DNA from: Pseudoruminococcus_B sp937901805 | GTDB taxonomy: Bacteria; Bacillota; Clostridia; Oscillospirales; Ruminococcaceae | Direction: 5' to 3' | DNA: 20,566 bases | Assembly (NCBI GenBank): GCA_963560245.1 | Contig: CAUWNS010000033.1 | Location: forward strand, 1-20,566 | In this document: positions 1 through 6,341 of the stretch, in pieces | Numbering within the stretch: the first letter of the stretch is position 1 | How the letters are laid out: the number at the start of each line of letters is the position of its first letter | Translations under genes and position numbers: made by a program | Notes under the pieces: model-generated | Database searches by the model: none | Told to the model about the DNA's origin: nothing | What the model saw: the letters and a program-made list of their open reading frames with translations, nothing else

Positions 1-222
1 AACTGCTTTTCCCTTTGAGATATCCCATCATTTGCGGCACACTATACTTCGGCGGTATCTCAACCAGCATATGTACATGGTCTGGGCATACTTCTGCTTC
101 AACTATTCTCACCCCTTTTCATTCGCATAGTTGTCTCATTATCTTTCCTATGCGATAAACGATTCATGTCGTTCAGGCTCATTCCGAATATCCTCTTTCT
201 GCTTTTTTGATGCAGTTGGCAG
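1..222 (-). pseudogene. IS200/IS605-family TnpA (Y1 transposase) remnant, truncated by window edge
   Basis: Read on the minus strand, positions 118-1 encode a stretch matching the middle of IS200-type TnpA: VRIVEAEVCPDHVHMLVEIP followed by a PPKYSVPQMMGYLKGKS segment. The HVH triplet is the metal-binding HUH motif that supports the catalytic tyrosine in this family; the tyrosine itself would lie beyond the window start. The frame is broken. A TGA at 121-119 replaces the Trp usually found in the preceding CEW-KGV segment. Further upstream the homologous reading (IGKIMRQLCE) runs into another stop, and an N-terminal piece (QKSRKRIF) lies in a different frame, so at least one frameshift is present. 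No intact start is seen. This is therefore a decayed copy. Whether the C-terminal half survives cannot be judged here. Family assignment is strong; the limits are approximate. Confidence 0.8.
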
Positions 223-285
223 ACCACATCTTCATGATAGCAAAAGGAGTTTTTATTTTTACATCATCGGCAATAGCCTTTTTTG

Positions 286-308
286 AACCACTCGCCCAGC
301 GAGTGGTT
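286..308. repeat. Perfect 10-bp hairpin next to tnpA remnant, possible IS200 end
   Basis: AACCACTCGC (286-295) and GCGAGTGGTT (299-308) form a perfect 10-bp stem with a 3-nt loop (CCA), flanked by a T-run on one side. It lies upstream of the tnpA remnant in the remnant's own orientation. That is where IS200/IS605 elements carry the subterminal palindrome that TnpA recognises at the left end. The position and geometry suit that role. It has no U-tract suited to the TM2 gene, whose own terminator lies next to it. The link to the transposon is inference. Confidence 0.5.
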
Positions 309-319
309 TTCCGTATACA

Positions 320-349
320 AAAAACAGGCGGAGAACCCACTCCGCCTGT
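320..349 (-). terminator. Intrinsic terminator of the TM2 gene
   Basis: A 10-bp perfect stem (324-333 with 340-349) has a 6-nt loop and, in minus-strand sense, runs into a T-run (323-318). It starts about 16 bp after the stop of the TM2 protein gene. Confidence 0.85.
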
Positions 350-365
350 CTCTAATCACAAAACC

Positions 366-743
366 TTATTGCCCCAGAGGAACACCATTTGCATCCACGG
401 TTGTATATCTCCCGCAGAGAATTAAAATTCCTTCAATAACACCCCACCAAGAGCCGATACCACAGGTTACTAAACTGACGACAATCTGAATAATCGCCCT
501 AGTCGTAAAGCCCAAGTAGAAATTATGTACCCCAAAGCCGCCTAAAAAGATCCCAAGCAGGCCGGCCGCAATTTTTGATTTCTGCTGTCCATACGGCGGC
601 TGCCCATAAGGAGGCTGCTGCCCGTAGGGATTATTATACCCTTGGTTGGGGTTTGGATTCTGGTACTGGTTTGCCTGCTGATAACTCTGGTTTGGGTTCT
701 GATATTGCTGTTCTCCATTTGGATTTGGATTTTGATTTTGCAT
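366..743 (-). CDS. TM2 domain-containing membrane protein with Q/N/P/Y-rich N-terminal tail
   Basis: A 125-residue protein. Residues 1-54 are low-complexity Gln, Asn, Pro and Tyr, built from loose NPNQ/YQQ and PPYGQ units. Residues 55-125 form a TM2 domain: a basic KSK start, a first helix with LLGIFLGGFGVHNFYLG (about 60-78), a short loop with TTR, and a second helix around 84-110 that ends CGRY. TM2 domains are two-helix membrane modules found alone or fused to other parts; a biochemical role for the bacterial ones is not established. The start ATG at 743 is chosen because AGGGGGA lies 5 nt upstream; an in-frame ATG at 767 has no such site. The gene has its own promoter and terminator and is divergent from the small Asn-rich ORF. 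The disordered tail may mediate protein contacts on the cytoplasmic side; that is inference. Confidence 0.9.
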   Translation of the reverse strand: MQNQNPNPNGEQQYQNPNQSYQQANQYQNPNPNQGYNNPYGQQPPYGQPPYGQQKSKIAAGLLGIFLGGFGVHNFYLGFTTRAIIQIVVSLVTCGIGSWWGVIEGILILCGRYTTVDANGVPLGQ

Positions 744-858
744 AAAAATCCCCCTTCGACCATACAAAAGTTCTCCATCCAGGGATTCCCCATATATTCA
801 GCCATAAATGAGGGAATTTCCAGTCATAAAAGAACACCTTGTATATAAATTTATTTTT

Positions 859-886
859 ATTATAACAGAATTTTGGGAATCTGCAA
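859..886 (-). promoter_or_regulatory. SigA-type promoter for the TM2 gene
   Basis: Minus strand TTGCAG (886-881), 16-nt spacer, TATAAT (864-859). It lies about 115 bp upstream of the TM2 start in an AT-rich stretch. Confidence 0.6.
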
Positions 887-972
887 GTGTAATTTACTTG
901 TTTTTTACAAAATCAAGTGGAAAATTAAAACCTTTTCTATTCAATTTTAAAAATTCCCAATAGAATCAGGAA

Positions 973-1001
973 GCATATTCTCCCATTCTATGCAAATACT
1001 A
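973..1001 (+). promoter_or_regulatory. Candidate forespore (SigF/SigG-type) promoter of the small Asn-rich gene
   Basis: GCATA (973-977), 17-nt spacer, AATACTA (995-1001). The SigG consensus known from Bacillus is roughly GMATR, about 18 nt, CATNMTA. The -35 box fits, the -10 box fits at all but the first base, and the spacer is one base short. The implied start falls just before the ribosome site. No convincing TTGACA/TATAAT pair was found at this distance. Confidence 0.4.
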
Positions 1002-1025
1002 AACTCGAAAAGAGGTGAGAAAACC

Positions 1026-1163
1026 ATGGCAAAAAATTATGAAAACCAGAACAAGAATAATAACCAGAATAAAAACAACAAAAATTCTCAGAACAAAAAG
1101 AACCAGAACGCACAGGAAAACAAACAACAGCAGAACAATGAGCAGTTCCATGAGGAGAGATAA
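1026..1163 (+). CDS. Small Asn/Gln/Lys-rich protein, spore-protein-like
   Basis: A 45-residue ORF on the + strand, starting MAKNYENQNKNNNQNK and ending EQFHEER. I count 16 Asn, 9 Gln and 7 Lys; there is no Cys, Trp or long hydrophobic stretch, so it should be soluble and disordered. The ribosome site AGAGGTGAG (1011-1019) lies 6 nt before the ATG and is one of the best in the window, which argues that the ORF is real despite its size. Its composition resembles gamma-type small acid-soluble spore proteins (SspE-like, Gln/Asn-rich amino-acid stores) and the many short unnamed N/Q-rich ORFs of spore-forming Clostridia. A forespore-type promoter motif upstream fits this. I cannot assign it to a named family from sequence alone. 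It is the only gene on the + strand in the window. Confidence 0.7.
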   Translation: MAKNYENQNKNNNQNKNNKNSQNKKNQNAQENKQQQNNEQFHEER

Positions 1164-1515
1164 CTCTTTTTGAAACGCCTGTCTGTTAAACCCTGATTGA
1201 ATTCTACGGAAAAGCTTATCGCAGGCCTGTCCTTCTTTGCACTAGAAAAGGCCAAACACACAGAACACCCCTTACAGGAACGCCATGGACGGGAATTTCC
1301 CCGATAATACCACAGCGTACCCGTAAGGGGTGCTGTTGTCTGTCTTTGCTTTTTCGTTCTTCCTCCTGCACCGTCTCTCTTTTCCTCAAAAATCACGGTA
1401 TGCCCCCATACGGCAAGCATTCGGGCATAGGGGCGGTATCCTGCCTTTTGCATCAGAATTTGAATCCAGGTATAGAATGCTTCCACAGGCTGTTCAAAAA
1501 ACACGTTAATCCTAT
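1164..1515. other. Gene-free stretch, no recognised coding sequence
   Basis: Between the small + strand gene and the yitT terminator no ORF looks like a protein. A long open frame on the minus strand (from 1558) has no ribosome site and crosses the small gene antisense. The only clear structure is the inverted repeat at 1266-1332. No tRNA, known riboswitch or insertion sequence was recognised. Confidence 0.6.
1266..1332. repeat. Long inverted repeat enclosing a 13-codon ORF
   Basis: CACCCCTTAC (1266-1275) and GTAAGGGGTG (1323-1332) are perfect 10-bp arms around a 47-nt loop. The loop holds a palindrome GGGAATTTCCC (1291-1301). On the + strand an ATG at 1285, with AGGA 5 nt upstream, opens a 13-residue frame MDGNFPDNTTAYP whose TAA (1324-1326) sits in the right arm. 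The + strand beyond the repeat is T-rich but not a clean U-tract. It could be a structured RNA, a terminator of the small upstream gene, or a mobile remnant; I cannot choose. Confidence 0.45.
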
Positions 1516-1551
1516 ACAAAAAGGGCGGCGGATGTACTTTCCGCCGCCCTT
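1516..1551 (-). terminator. Intrinsic terminator of yitT
   Basis: A 12-bp GC-rich perfect stem (1521-1532 with 1540-1551) with a 7-nt loop, followed in minus sense by a T-run (1522-1518). It lies about 20 bp after the yitT stop. Confidence 0.9.
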
Positions 1552-1570
1552 CTCCCATTAAAAGAAGAGA

Positions 1571-2443
1571 CTATCGTGTTTTATCAATCGCCTTAAAGCC
1601 CTGTCCGATAATGTCATTGGAGTCTGTGACAATGATAAAAGCTTTTGGGTCAATCTGCATAATAATTTCTTTGAGTTTAAAAAACTGCTGAGTACGCACT
1701 ACACACATGACCACCTGACGTTCCTGCTCGGTAAAAGCACCGGTCGCATTGAGCAGCGTACAGCCGCGGTTGACCTCAGAGAGAATGGCCTTGGAAATCT
1801 CCTTAGCTTTGTCTGAGACGACATAGACGAGTTTCCCTTTATCCGCACCATAGAGAATGGCATCAATCACAAAACTCTGTGCAACCACAACCACCAGTGC
1901 ATATAGGCCGGATTCAAGAGAACGGTAGATAATCATTGCCGAAATAATGATAACCGAGTTTACAATGGCAGTCAGCTTCCCCATACTCATATATGGGAAA
2001 CGCAGCTGCACCAGCCGACAGACGATATCCGTACCGCCGGAAGTGGATCCACGCATATAGATGAGCACCACGCCAAATCCAATAAGTACCGCGCCAAACA
2101 GACAGGCCAAAATGGGATCTTCAGTATAGGTGGGAACAAAGGGTTCGATAATATCCACCATAAAGGAGAATATCGCCGTTGTAATCAGTGTTTTTCCAGT
2201 AAACTTTCTGCCCAGGAATAAAAAGGCCAAAATCAACAACGGCACGTTCACCAGGAAAGAACCGATACCAATGGGAAAACCGGTAACATAGTTGATGAGC
2301 ACCGCAATACCTGCCGCGCCGGTCATGGCAATCTGGTTCGGCTGCACAAACATCAACAGACCCACACCATAAGAAATGGCCCCTACAATATCAAATACCA
2401 AATCAATTGCGACATTTTTGGCCGCCTCTTTTGTAATTTTCAT
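1571..2443 (-). CDS. yitT: YitT family membrane protein (YitT_membrane plus DUF2179)
   Basis: A 290-residue integral membrane protein. Residues 1-195 hold about five to six hydrophobic helices, with the family glycine segment RGSTSGGTDIV near 130-140. Residues about 205-285 form the soluble DUF2179 domain, beginning KGKLVYVVSDKAKEI and ending TDSNDIIGQGF; it is thought to be a small ligand-binding or regulatory domain on the cytoplasmic face. The molecular function of YitT proteins is not settled; they are often listed as putative transporters. The ATG at 2443 has AGGGGAG upstream. The gene starts about 16 bp after mrnC and is the last of the obg-mrnC-yitT unit, ending at a strong terminator. 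YitT-family genes are usually multicopy in Firmicutes, so the symbol denotes the family, not strict orthology. Confidence 0.88.
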   Translation of the reverse strand: MKITKEAAKNVAIDLVFDIVGAISYGVGLLMFVQPNQIAMTGAAGIAVLINYVTGFPIGIGSFLVNVPLLILAFLFLGRKFTGKTLITTAIFSFMVDIIEPFVPTYTEDPILACLFGAVLIGFGVVLIYMRGSTSGGTDIVCRLVQLRFPYMSMGKLTAIVNSVIIISAMIIYRSLESGLYALVVVVAQSFVIDAILYGADKGKLVYVVSDKAKEISKAILSEVNRGCTLLNATGAFTEQERQVVMCVVRTQQFFKLKEIIMQIDPKAFIIVTDSNDIIGQGFKAIDKTR

Positions 2444-2459
2444 ATGTAACGCTCCCCTG

Positions 2460-2897
2460 TCAAAATTGCTGTGCGTGTTCTGTCACGTCTTCACAATCCA
2501 TTTCTTCCCCATCATCCATCATACGGGAAAACAGCTGCTCGATGCGCGCATTCTCCCCTTTCAGGTAAAGGTATCCAAACAGGGCTTCCACCCCGGTTGC
2601 CCGCCGGTATTCTACCGGTTTTGCATGTTTAGGTACCCGCTGGGTACTGGAATTACGCCCGCGTCGGAAAATATCCGCTTCCTCCTGGGTCAGCATTGGC
2701 TCAATGCGTGCAAACGCCTGAGACTGAAAAGTACAGCATACCCGTTCAACTGCTTTTAAATGCAGCTTATTGGCAGGAGCGTTCATATGCTGTGCAATAT
2801 ACTGCCTGACCAGCAGCTCATATACCGCGTCCCCCACAAACGCAAGTGTAATTGGACTGTAAGTTCTCATATCCAAAGGATTTGTAAATTTCAGGAT
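2460..2897 (-). CDS. mrnC: Mini-ribonuclease 3 (Mini-III)
   Basis: A single RNase III catalytic domain without a dsRNA-binding domain, as in Mini-III, which matures 23S rRNA ends and other double-stranded RNA in Firmicutes. Seen: SPITLAFVGDAVYELLVRQY (the catalytic Asp lies in GDAVYE), FRRGRNS, then KPVEYRRATGVEALFGYLYL, all diagnostic. The start is uncertain. The frame is open back to a GTG at 2906, but that codon abuts the only Shine-Dalgarno, GGAGGTGG (2910-2903). The next ATG (2870) is 34 nt from it and would cut the N-terminus to 8 residues before the conserved block. The coordinate given is an ATC at 2897, 8 nt from GGAGG; a CTG at 2894 is the alternative. Gene identity is secure, the start is not. 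It lies between obg and yitT, a common Firmicutes neighbourhood of translation genes. Confidence 0.92.
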   Translation of the reverse strand: MLKFTNPLDMRTYSPITLAFVGDAVYELLVRQYIAQHMNAPANKLHLKAVERVCCTFQSQAFARIEPMLTQEEADIFRRGRNSSTQRVPKHAKPVEYRRATGVEALFGYLYLKGENARIEQLFSRMMDDGEEMDCEDVTEHAQQF

Positions 2898-2922
2898 GGA
2901 AACCACCTCCTTTTATACCGGT

Positions 2923-4194
2923 TTATCTTACATAATCAAATTCAAAATCTAAAATACTGACCGTATCGCCTTCTTGGATGCCCATCTCCTCCAGTTTGTC
3001 AATCACCCCGCTTTTCTGGAGTACCCGTTGGAAATACTGGAGGGATTCATAATCGTCCACATCCACATTGCCAAGCACTGGCAACAGCCAGTCCGCTGTG
3101 ACCATGTACACGCCGTTTTCCACTCGAATTTGGAATTCCTGCGCTTTCCTTGTCACAAGCTCCTCCTCAGTATAGGGGGTTGCTTCGTACCGTTTGATGG
3201 GCGGCAGTTTTTCAAGTTCCTGCACAATTGCATATTTAAGTTCTTTGGTACCCTTGGCCAGCGCCGCAGACAGTTCAAAAAACGCATAACCCTGCTGTGT
3301 AACATATTCCCGGAACGCTGAAATCTGTTCCCTGCTTGCAAGGTCGCATTTATTGGCGACCACCAGCTGCGGACGTGAAGCGATCTCCTCATTGTAGTTT
3401 CTCAGCTCCCGGTTGATGATCTCGAAATCCTCCATTGGATCTCTGCCCTCCATCCCGGAGACGTCCACCAGGTGCACCAGCAAACGGCAGCGATCCACAT
3501 GGCGCAGGAACTCATGTCCCAGGCCGACGCCCTCGCTCGCGCCTTCAATCAGGCCGGGAATATCTGCCATGACAAATGATTGGTTTTCCTGCACCCGCAC
3601 AACCCCAAGTACCGGAGAAAGCGTGGTGAAATGGTAGTTTGCGACTTTCGGCTTTGCATCGCTAAGCACCGAGATGAGCGTGGATTTTCCCACATTCGGG
3701 AAGCCCACCAGACCGACATCCGCCAGCAGCTTCATTTCCAGCTGCAATTCAAACGACTGCCCAGGCAACCCGTTTTTGGCAAATCGCGGGATTTGCCTGG
3801 TTGGGGTGGCAAAATGGGTATTACCCCAGCCGCCGCGTCCGCCCTTTGCGATTACAACCGGCTCATCCGCAGACATGTCCGCCAGCAGGCGGCCGCTTTC
3901 CAGCTCCCGCACCAAGGTACCGCGAGGGACTTTGACTATCAAATCCTTACCGTTTTTCCCCTTGCAGCGCTTGTTGCCGCCCTGCTGCCCGTTTTCTGCA
4001 AAATACTTGCGCTGGTACCGGAAATCAACCAACGTGTTCAGGTTATCATCCACCACAAACACGACATTGCCCCCGTTGCCGCCGTCTCCGCCGTCCGGGC
4101 CCCCCGCAGCGACATATTTTTCCCGGTGAAAAGCTACGGCGCCATTGCCGCCGTCTCCTGCCTTCACCTTAATTTTTGCTAAATCAACAAACAT
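2923..4194 (-). CDS. obg: GTPase Obg/CgtA, large-subunit assembly factor
   Basis: A 423-residue protein with the three-part Obg architecture. The glycine-rich Obg fold spans about 2-158 (GDGGNGAV, GGPDGGDGGNGGNV). The G domain has P-loop GFPNVGKST (164-172), DIPGLIEGA (211-219), NKCD (281-284) and SA (309-310). The C-terminal OCT domain spans about 345-420. Obg binds GTP/ppGpp and acts in 50S assembly and stress or sporulation signalling. The ATG at 4194 is used because AAGGTGG lies 8 nt upstream; the in-frame GTG at 4206 sits inside that site. It is the first gene of obg-mrnC-yitT, with a promoter at 4248-4276, just downstream of the rpmA terminator. All key motifs are intact. Confidence 0.98.
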   Translation of the reverse strand: MFVDLAKIKVKAGDGGNGAVAFHREKYVAAGGPDGGDGGNGGNVVFVVDDNLNTLVDFRYQRKYFAENGQQGGNKRCKGKNGKDLIVKVPRGTLVRELESGRLLADMSADEPVVIAKGGRGGWGNTHFATPTRQIPRFAKNGLPGQSFELQLEMKLLADVGLVGFPNVGKSTLISVLSDAKPKVANYHFTTLSPVLGVVRVQENQSFVMADIPGLIEGASEGVGLGHEFLRHVDRCRLLVHLVDVSGMEGRDPMEDFEIINRELRNYNEEIASRPQLVVANKCDLASREQISAFREYVTQQGYAFFELSAALAKGTKELKYAIVQELEKLPPIKRYEATPYTEEELVTRKAQEFQIRVENGVYMVTADWLLPVLGNVDVDDYESLQYFQRVLQKSGVIDKLEEMGIQEGDTVSILDFEFDYVR

Positions 4195-4247
4195 CGTACT
4201 CACCACCTTGTCAAGTGCATTAAAAATTTATCGATTAAACTGGTATT

Positions 4248-4276
4248 ATTATATTCGATTTTAAGCAAAACATCAA
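4248..4276 (-). promoter_or_regulatory. SigA-type promoter of the obg operon
   Basis: Minus strand TTGATG (4276-4271), 17-nt spacer, TATAAT (4253-4248), in an AT-rich gap immediately beyond the rpmA terminator and 54 bp before the obg start. Confidence 0.75.
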
Positions 4277-4279
4277 ATA

Positions 4280-4319
4280 AAAGCGAAAAGAAATCCCGAG
4301 ACTGAAACCAGCTCGGGAT
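4280..4319 (-). terminator. Intrinsic terminator of the rplU-prp-rpmA operon
   Basis: An 8-bp stem ATCCCGAG/CTCGGGAT (4293-4300 with 4312-4319), 11-nt loop with minor extra pairing, then a T-rich tail in minus sense. It starts 25 bp after the rpmA stop. Confidence 0.8.
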
Positions 4320-4344
4320 GACTTATGATTTTGCTGAAAAAGGA

Positions 4345-4623
4345 TTAGTCTGCGTAGACGCTGACCTTTTTGCGATCACGGCCGACACGCTCAAATTTGA
4401 CCTTGCCGTTGACAGTCGCAAACAGTGTATCATCGGAGCCGCGGCGGACATTCTCACCCGGATGGATGTGTGTTCCGCGCTGACGCACGAGGATATTGCC
4501 AGCCAGGACGAACTGTCCGTCTCCACGTTTTACACCGAGGCGTTTGGACTCGGAATCACGGCCGTTCTTGGTAGAACCAACACCTTTTTTATGAGCAAAA
4601 AACTGCATGCTAATTCTCAGCAT
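4345..4623 (-). CDS. rpmA: 50S ribosomal protein L27 with Prp-cleaved N-terminal extension
   Basis: A 92-residue L27. The mature protein begins AHKKGVGSTKNGRDS; ahead of it is a 9-residue extension MLRISMQFF. In Firmicutes this extension is removed by the protease Prp between the Phe and the Ala or Ser that follows; it matches the MQFF/A pattern known from Staphylococcus aureus (LQFF/A). Mature L27 places its N-terminus near the peptidyl transferase centre, so cleavage is needed for a normal ribosome. The start ATG at 4623 has GGAGGTG 8 nt upstream, lying within the last codons of prp. It is the third gene of rplU-prp-rpmA, 5 bp after prp, and is followed by a terminator. Confidence 0.98.
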   Translation of the reverse strand: MLRISMQFFAHKKGVGSTKNGRDSESKRLGVKRGDGQFVLAGNILVRQRGTHIHPGENVRRGSDDTLFATVNGKVKFERVGRDRKKVSVYAD

Positions 4624-4628
4624 TTTCT

Positions 4629-4946
4629 TTACACCTCCGAAACTGTAACTTGGATGCATCCTTGAAAATCCTGCTCCAGGCAACTCAGATGCAGATGCAG
4701 TGCATCGAGGAAGCAGACGGCCGTTTTGGACGGCTGCGCCGGGAGCGCGACAGAAATCAGGTTTTCCCTTACTGTAATTTCCGCCTGTTGATGTGCACAT
4801 TCGGTAATCCCGTTTGCTACAAGCTGTACCGCGGAAGATACGCTTGCGCAGACAATATCTTTCCCCGCATTCGCAAATCCGGCATGGCCGCTGATCTCTA
4901 CCGAGCAGAAACCGCCGTTCTTACGGACAAAGCGTGCACGAATCAT
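4629..4946 (-). CDS. prp: Ribosomal-processing cysteine protease Prp
   Basis: A 105-residue protein, the usual Prp length. The active-site region reads GHAGFANAGKDIVCASVSSAV, giving His21 and Cys33 as the predicted catalytic pair. Prp cleaves the N-terminal extension of L27; the substrate gene lies directly downstream and carries a matching cleavage site. The ATG at 4946 overlaps the rplU stop (TAATG), so it is probably translated by coupling; I see no separate strong Shine-Dalgarno. Lying between rplU and rpmA is the conserved Firmicutes arrangement. No truncation or missing residue. Confidence 0.95.
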   Translation of the reverse strand: MIRARFVRKNGGFCSVEISGHAGFANAGKDIVCASVSSAVQLVANGITECAHQQAEITVRENLISVALPAQPSKTAVCFLDALHLHLSCLEQDFQGCIQVTVSEV

Positions 4947-5257
4947 TACGCGTGGATGGTCTCAATCTGAACCTTGGTGTAAGGCTGTCTGTGACCGATC
5001 TTGCGATGGGAATCCTTTTTCGGCTTGTAGGTGAAGACGGTGATCTTCTTCTGTTTGCCGTTTTTGATCACTCTTGCTGTTACAGTTGCGCCGTCGACAA
5101 CAGGAGTACCAACTTTCATGCCATTTTCAGAAGAAACTGCGATTACCTTGTCAAAAGTAACGGTTTCGTCTGCCTGTGCGCCGAGCTTTTCGATATAAAT
5201 CGTATCGCCCTCGCTGACACGGTACTGTTTGCCGCCGGTTTCGATAATTGCGTACAT
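4946..5257 (-). CDS. rplU: 50S ribosomal protein L21
   Basis: A 103-residue protein starting MYAIIETGGKQYRVSEGD, the standard L21 N-terminus, with the conserved K-rich C-terminal half (YKPKKDSHRKIGHRQPYT). L21 binds 23S rRNA in the large subunit. The frame is open to 5296, but the ATG at 5257 matches the family start and has CAGGTG 6 nt upstream; the extra 13 codons come from the leader. Its stop overlaps the prp start. It is first in the rplU-prp-rpmA operon, driven by the promoter at 5345-5373 through an L21-type leader. Confidence 0.98.
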   Translation of the reverse strand: MYAIIETGGKQYRVSEGDTIYIEKLGAQADETVTFDKVIAVSSENGMKVGTPVVDGATVTARVIKNGKQKKITVFTYKPKKDSHRKIGHRQPYTKVQIETIHA

Positions 5258-5340
5258 TTCAGGCACCTGCCTATTCCTATAAACTCGCTGTTCCAAAGGC
5301 GGGCAGAAAACCGCTTACCAAAGCCCGGAACACGCGGCTT
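5258..5340 (-). promoter_or_regulatory. L21 leader (autoregulatory 5' UTR)
   Basis: The about 80-nt transcribed leader of rplU pairs TGTTCC with GGAACA, and CGGGC with GCCCG inside that, followed by GCGAGTTTATA. This is the layout of the ribosomal L21 leader described in Firmicutes, where excess L21 is thought to bind and repress its own operon. Assigned by eye, without a covariance search. Confidence 0.65.
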
Positions 5341-5344
5341 AACC

Positions 5345-5373
5345 ATGATAGCATACTTTTTCCAGCATGTCAA
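5345..5373 (-). promoter_or_regulatory. Near-consensus SigA promoter of rplU-prp-rpmA
   Basis: Minus strand TTGACA (5373-5368), 17-nt spacer, TATCAT (5350-5345) with a TGC extended -10. It starts just 6 bp after the folD stop, so the ribosomal operon has its own start inside the gene row. Confidence 0.85.
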
Positions 5374-5378
5374 TGCTC

Positions 5379-6236
5379 TTACCCGCGTTTTTTCGCCTGC
5401 ATGCTTGCTGCAAAGACTGTATTTCTCATCAGCATGGCGACGGTCATCGGCCCAACGCCGCCCGGAACAGGCGTAATTGCGGAACATTTTTCCTGTACTC
5501 CGTCAAAATCCACATCTCCGCACAATCGGTTGTTCTCGTCCCGATCCATGCCGACGTCAATGATCACCGCGCCTTCTTTGACCATGTCCGCAGTAATGAA
5601 TTTCGGACGGCCCACAGCGGCGATCAAAATGTCCGCCCGGCGGGTCTGTTCTGCAAGATCCACCGTCTTTGAGTGGCAGATAGTAACGGTAGCGTCCTTC
5701 CGGAGCATAAGGATAGCAGCTGGCTTTCCGACGATATTGGAGCGCCCGACAACCACACAGTGTTTGCCCGCCAGGTCGATCTCCATCTCTTCCAGCAGGC
5801 GAAGAATCCCTGCCGGGGTGCAGGGCACCAGTGAATGCCCGCCTGTCAGCAGACGTCCTACGTTTTGCGGATGGAAACCATCGACGTCCTTTTCCGGCGG
5901 AATCGCCTGAAGGACGGCCTGCTCGTCAATTTGCTGCGGTAATGGAAGCTGCACCAAAATACCGTGGATATCCTCTCTTACAGCAAGTTCACCTATTAAT
6001 TCCAGTAATTCCTGCTGGGAAACCGTCCCCGGCAGCTCACATTTGACAGGACGAACCCCAGTTTGCTCGCAGGCGCGCATTTTATTGCGCACATAAACTT
6101 TAGAAGCTTGGTTATCTCCAACCAGTACCACGGCAATGGTGGGTTCCACTCCCTGCTGTTTCAGCGCCTGTACTTCCTGTGCCGTTTCCAGTTTCACTTT
6201 CTGCGCAATAGCTTTTCCGTCAATGATCTCTGCCAT
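5379..6236 (-). CDS. folD: Bifunctional methylenetetrahydrofolate dehydrogenase/methenyl-THF cyclohydrolase
   Basis: A 285-residue FolD. It interconverts 5,10-methylene-THF, methenyl-THF and 10-formyl-THF with NADP in the cytoplasm. Seen: the catalytic segment SKVYVRNKMRACE with Tyr48 and Lys52, the QLPLP block, EKDVDGFHPQNVGRL, the nucleotide-binding VVVGRSNIVGKP (about 159-170), and PVPGGVGPMT near the C-terminus. All hallmark residues are present. The ATG at 6236 has GGAGG 8 nt upstream; a TTG at 6242 in frame is too close. It follows lgt by about 105 bp with no clear terminator or promoter between them, and ends next to the rplU promoter. Confidence 0.98.
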   Translation of the reverse strand: MAEIIDGKAIAQKVKLETAQEVQALKQQGVEPTIAVVLVGDNQASKVYVRNKMRACEQTGVRPVKCELPGTVSQQELLELIGELAVREDIHGILVQLPLPQQIDEQAVLQAIPPEKDVDGFHPQNVGRLLTGGHSLVPCTPAGILRLLEEMEIDLAGKHCVVVGRSNIVGKPAAILMLRKDATVTICHSKTVDLAEQTRRADILIAAVGRPKFITADMVKEGAVIIDVGMDRDENNRLCGDVDFDGVQEKCSAITPVPGGVGPMTVAMLMRNTVFAASMQAKKRG

Positions 6237-6341
6237 GACCAATTCCTCCCCTTCACCTTGAAAACTATGTTTTTCTGATTCCTCTATTTCTCTCCTGTTA
6301 GTTGTTCACTGCCATGACATAACCTGCAAAAGACGCCTGTT

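Noticed and set aside
1088..1558. 156-residue minus-strand frame
   Set aside because: No ribosome site, reads antisense through the well-supported small + strand gene, contains the yitT terminator and the inverted repeat, and has no recognisable domain.
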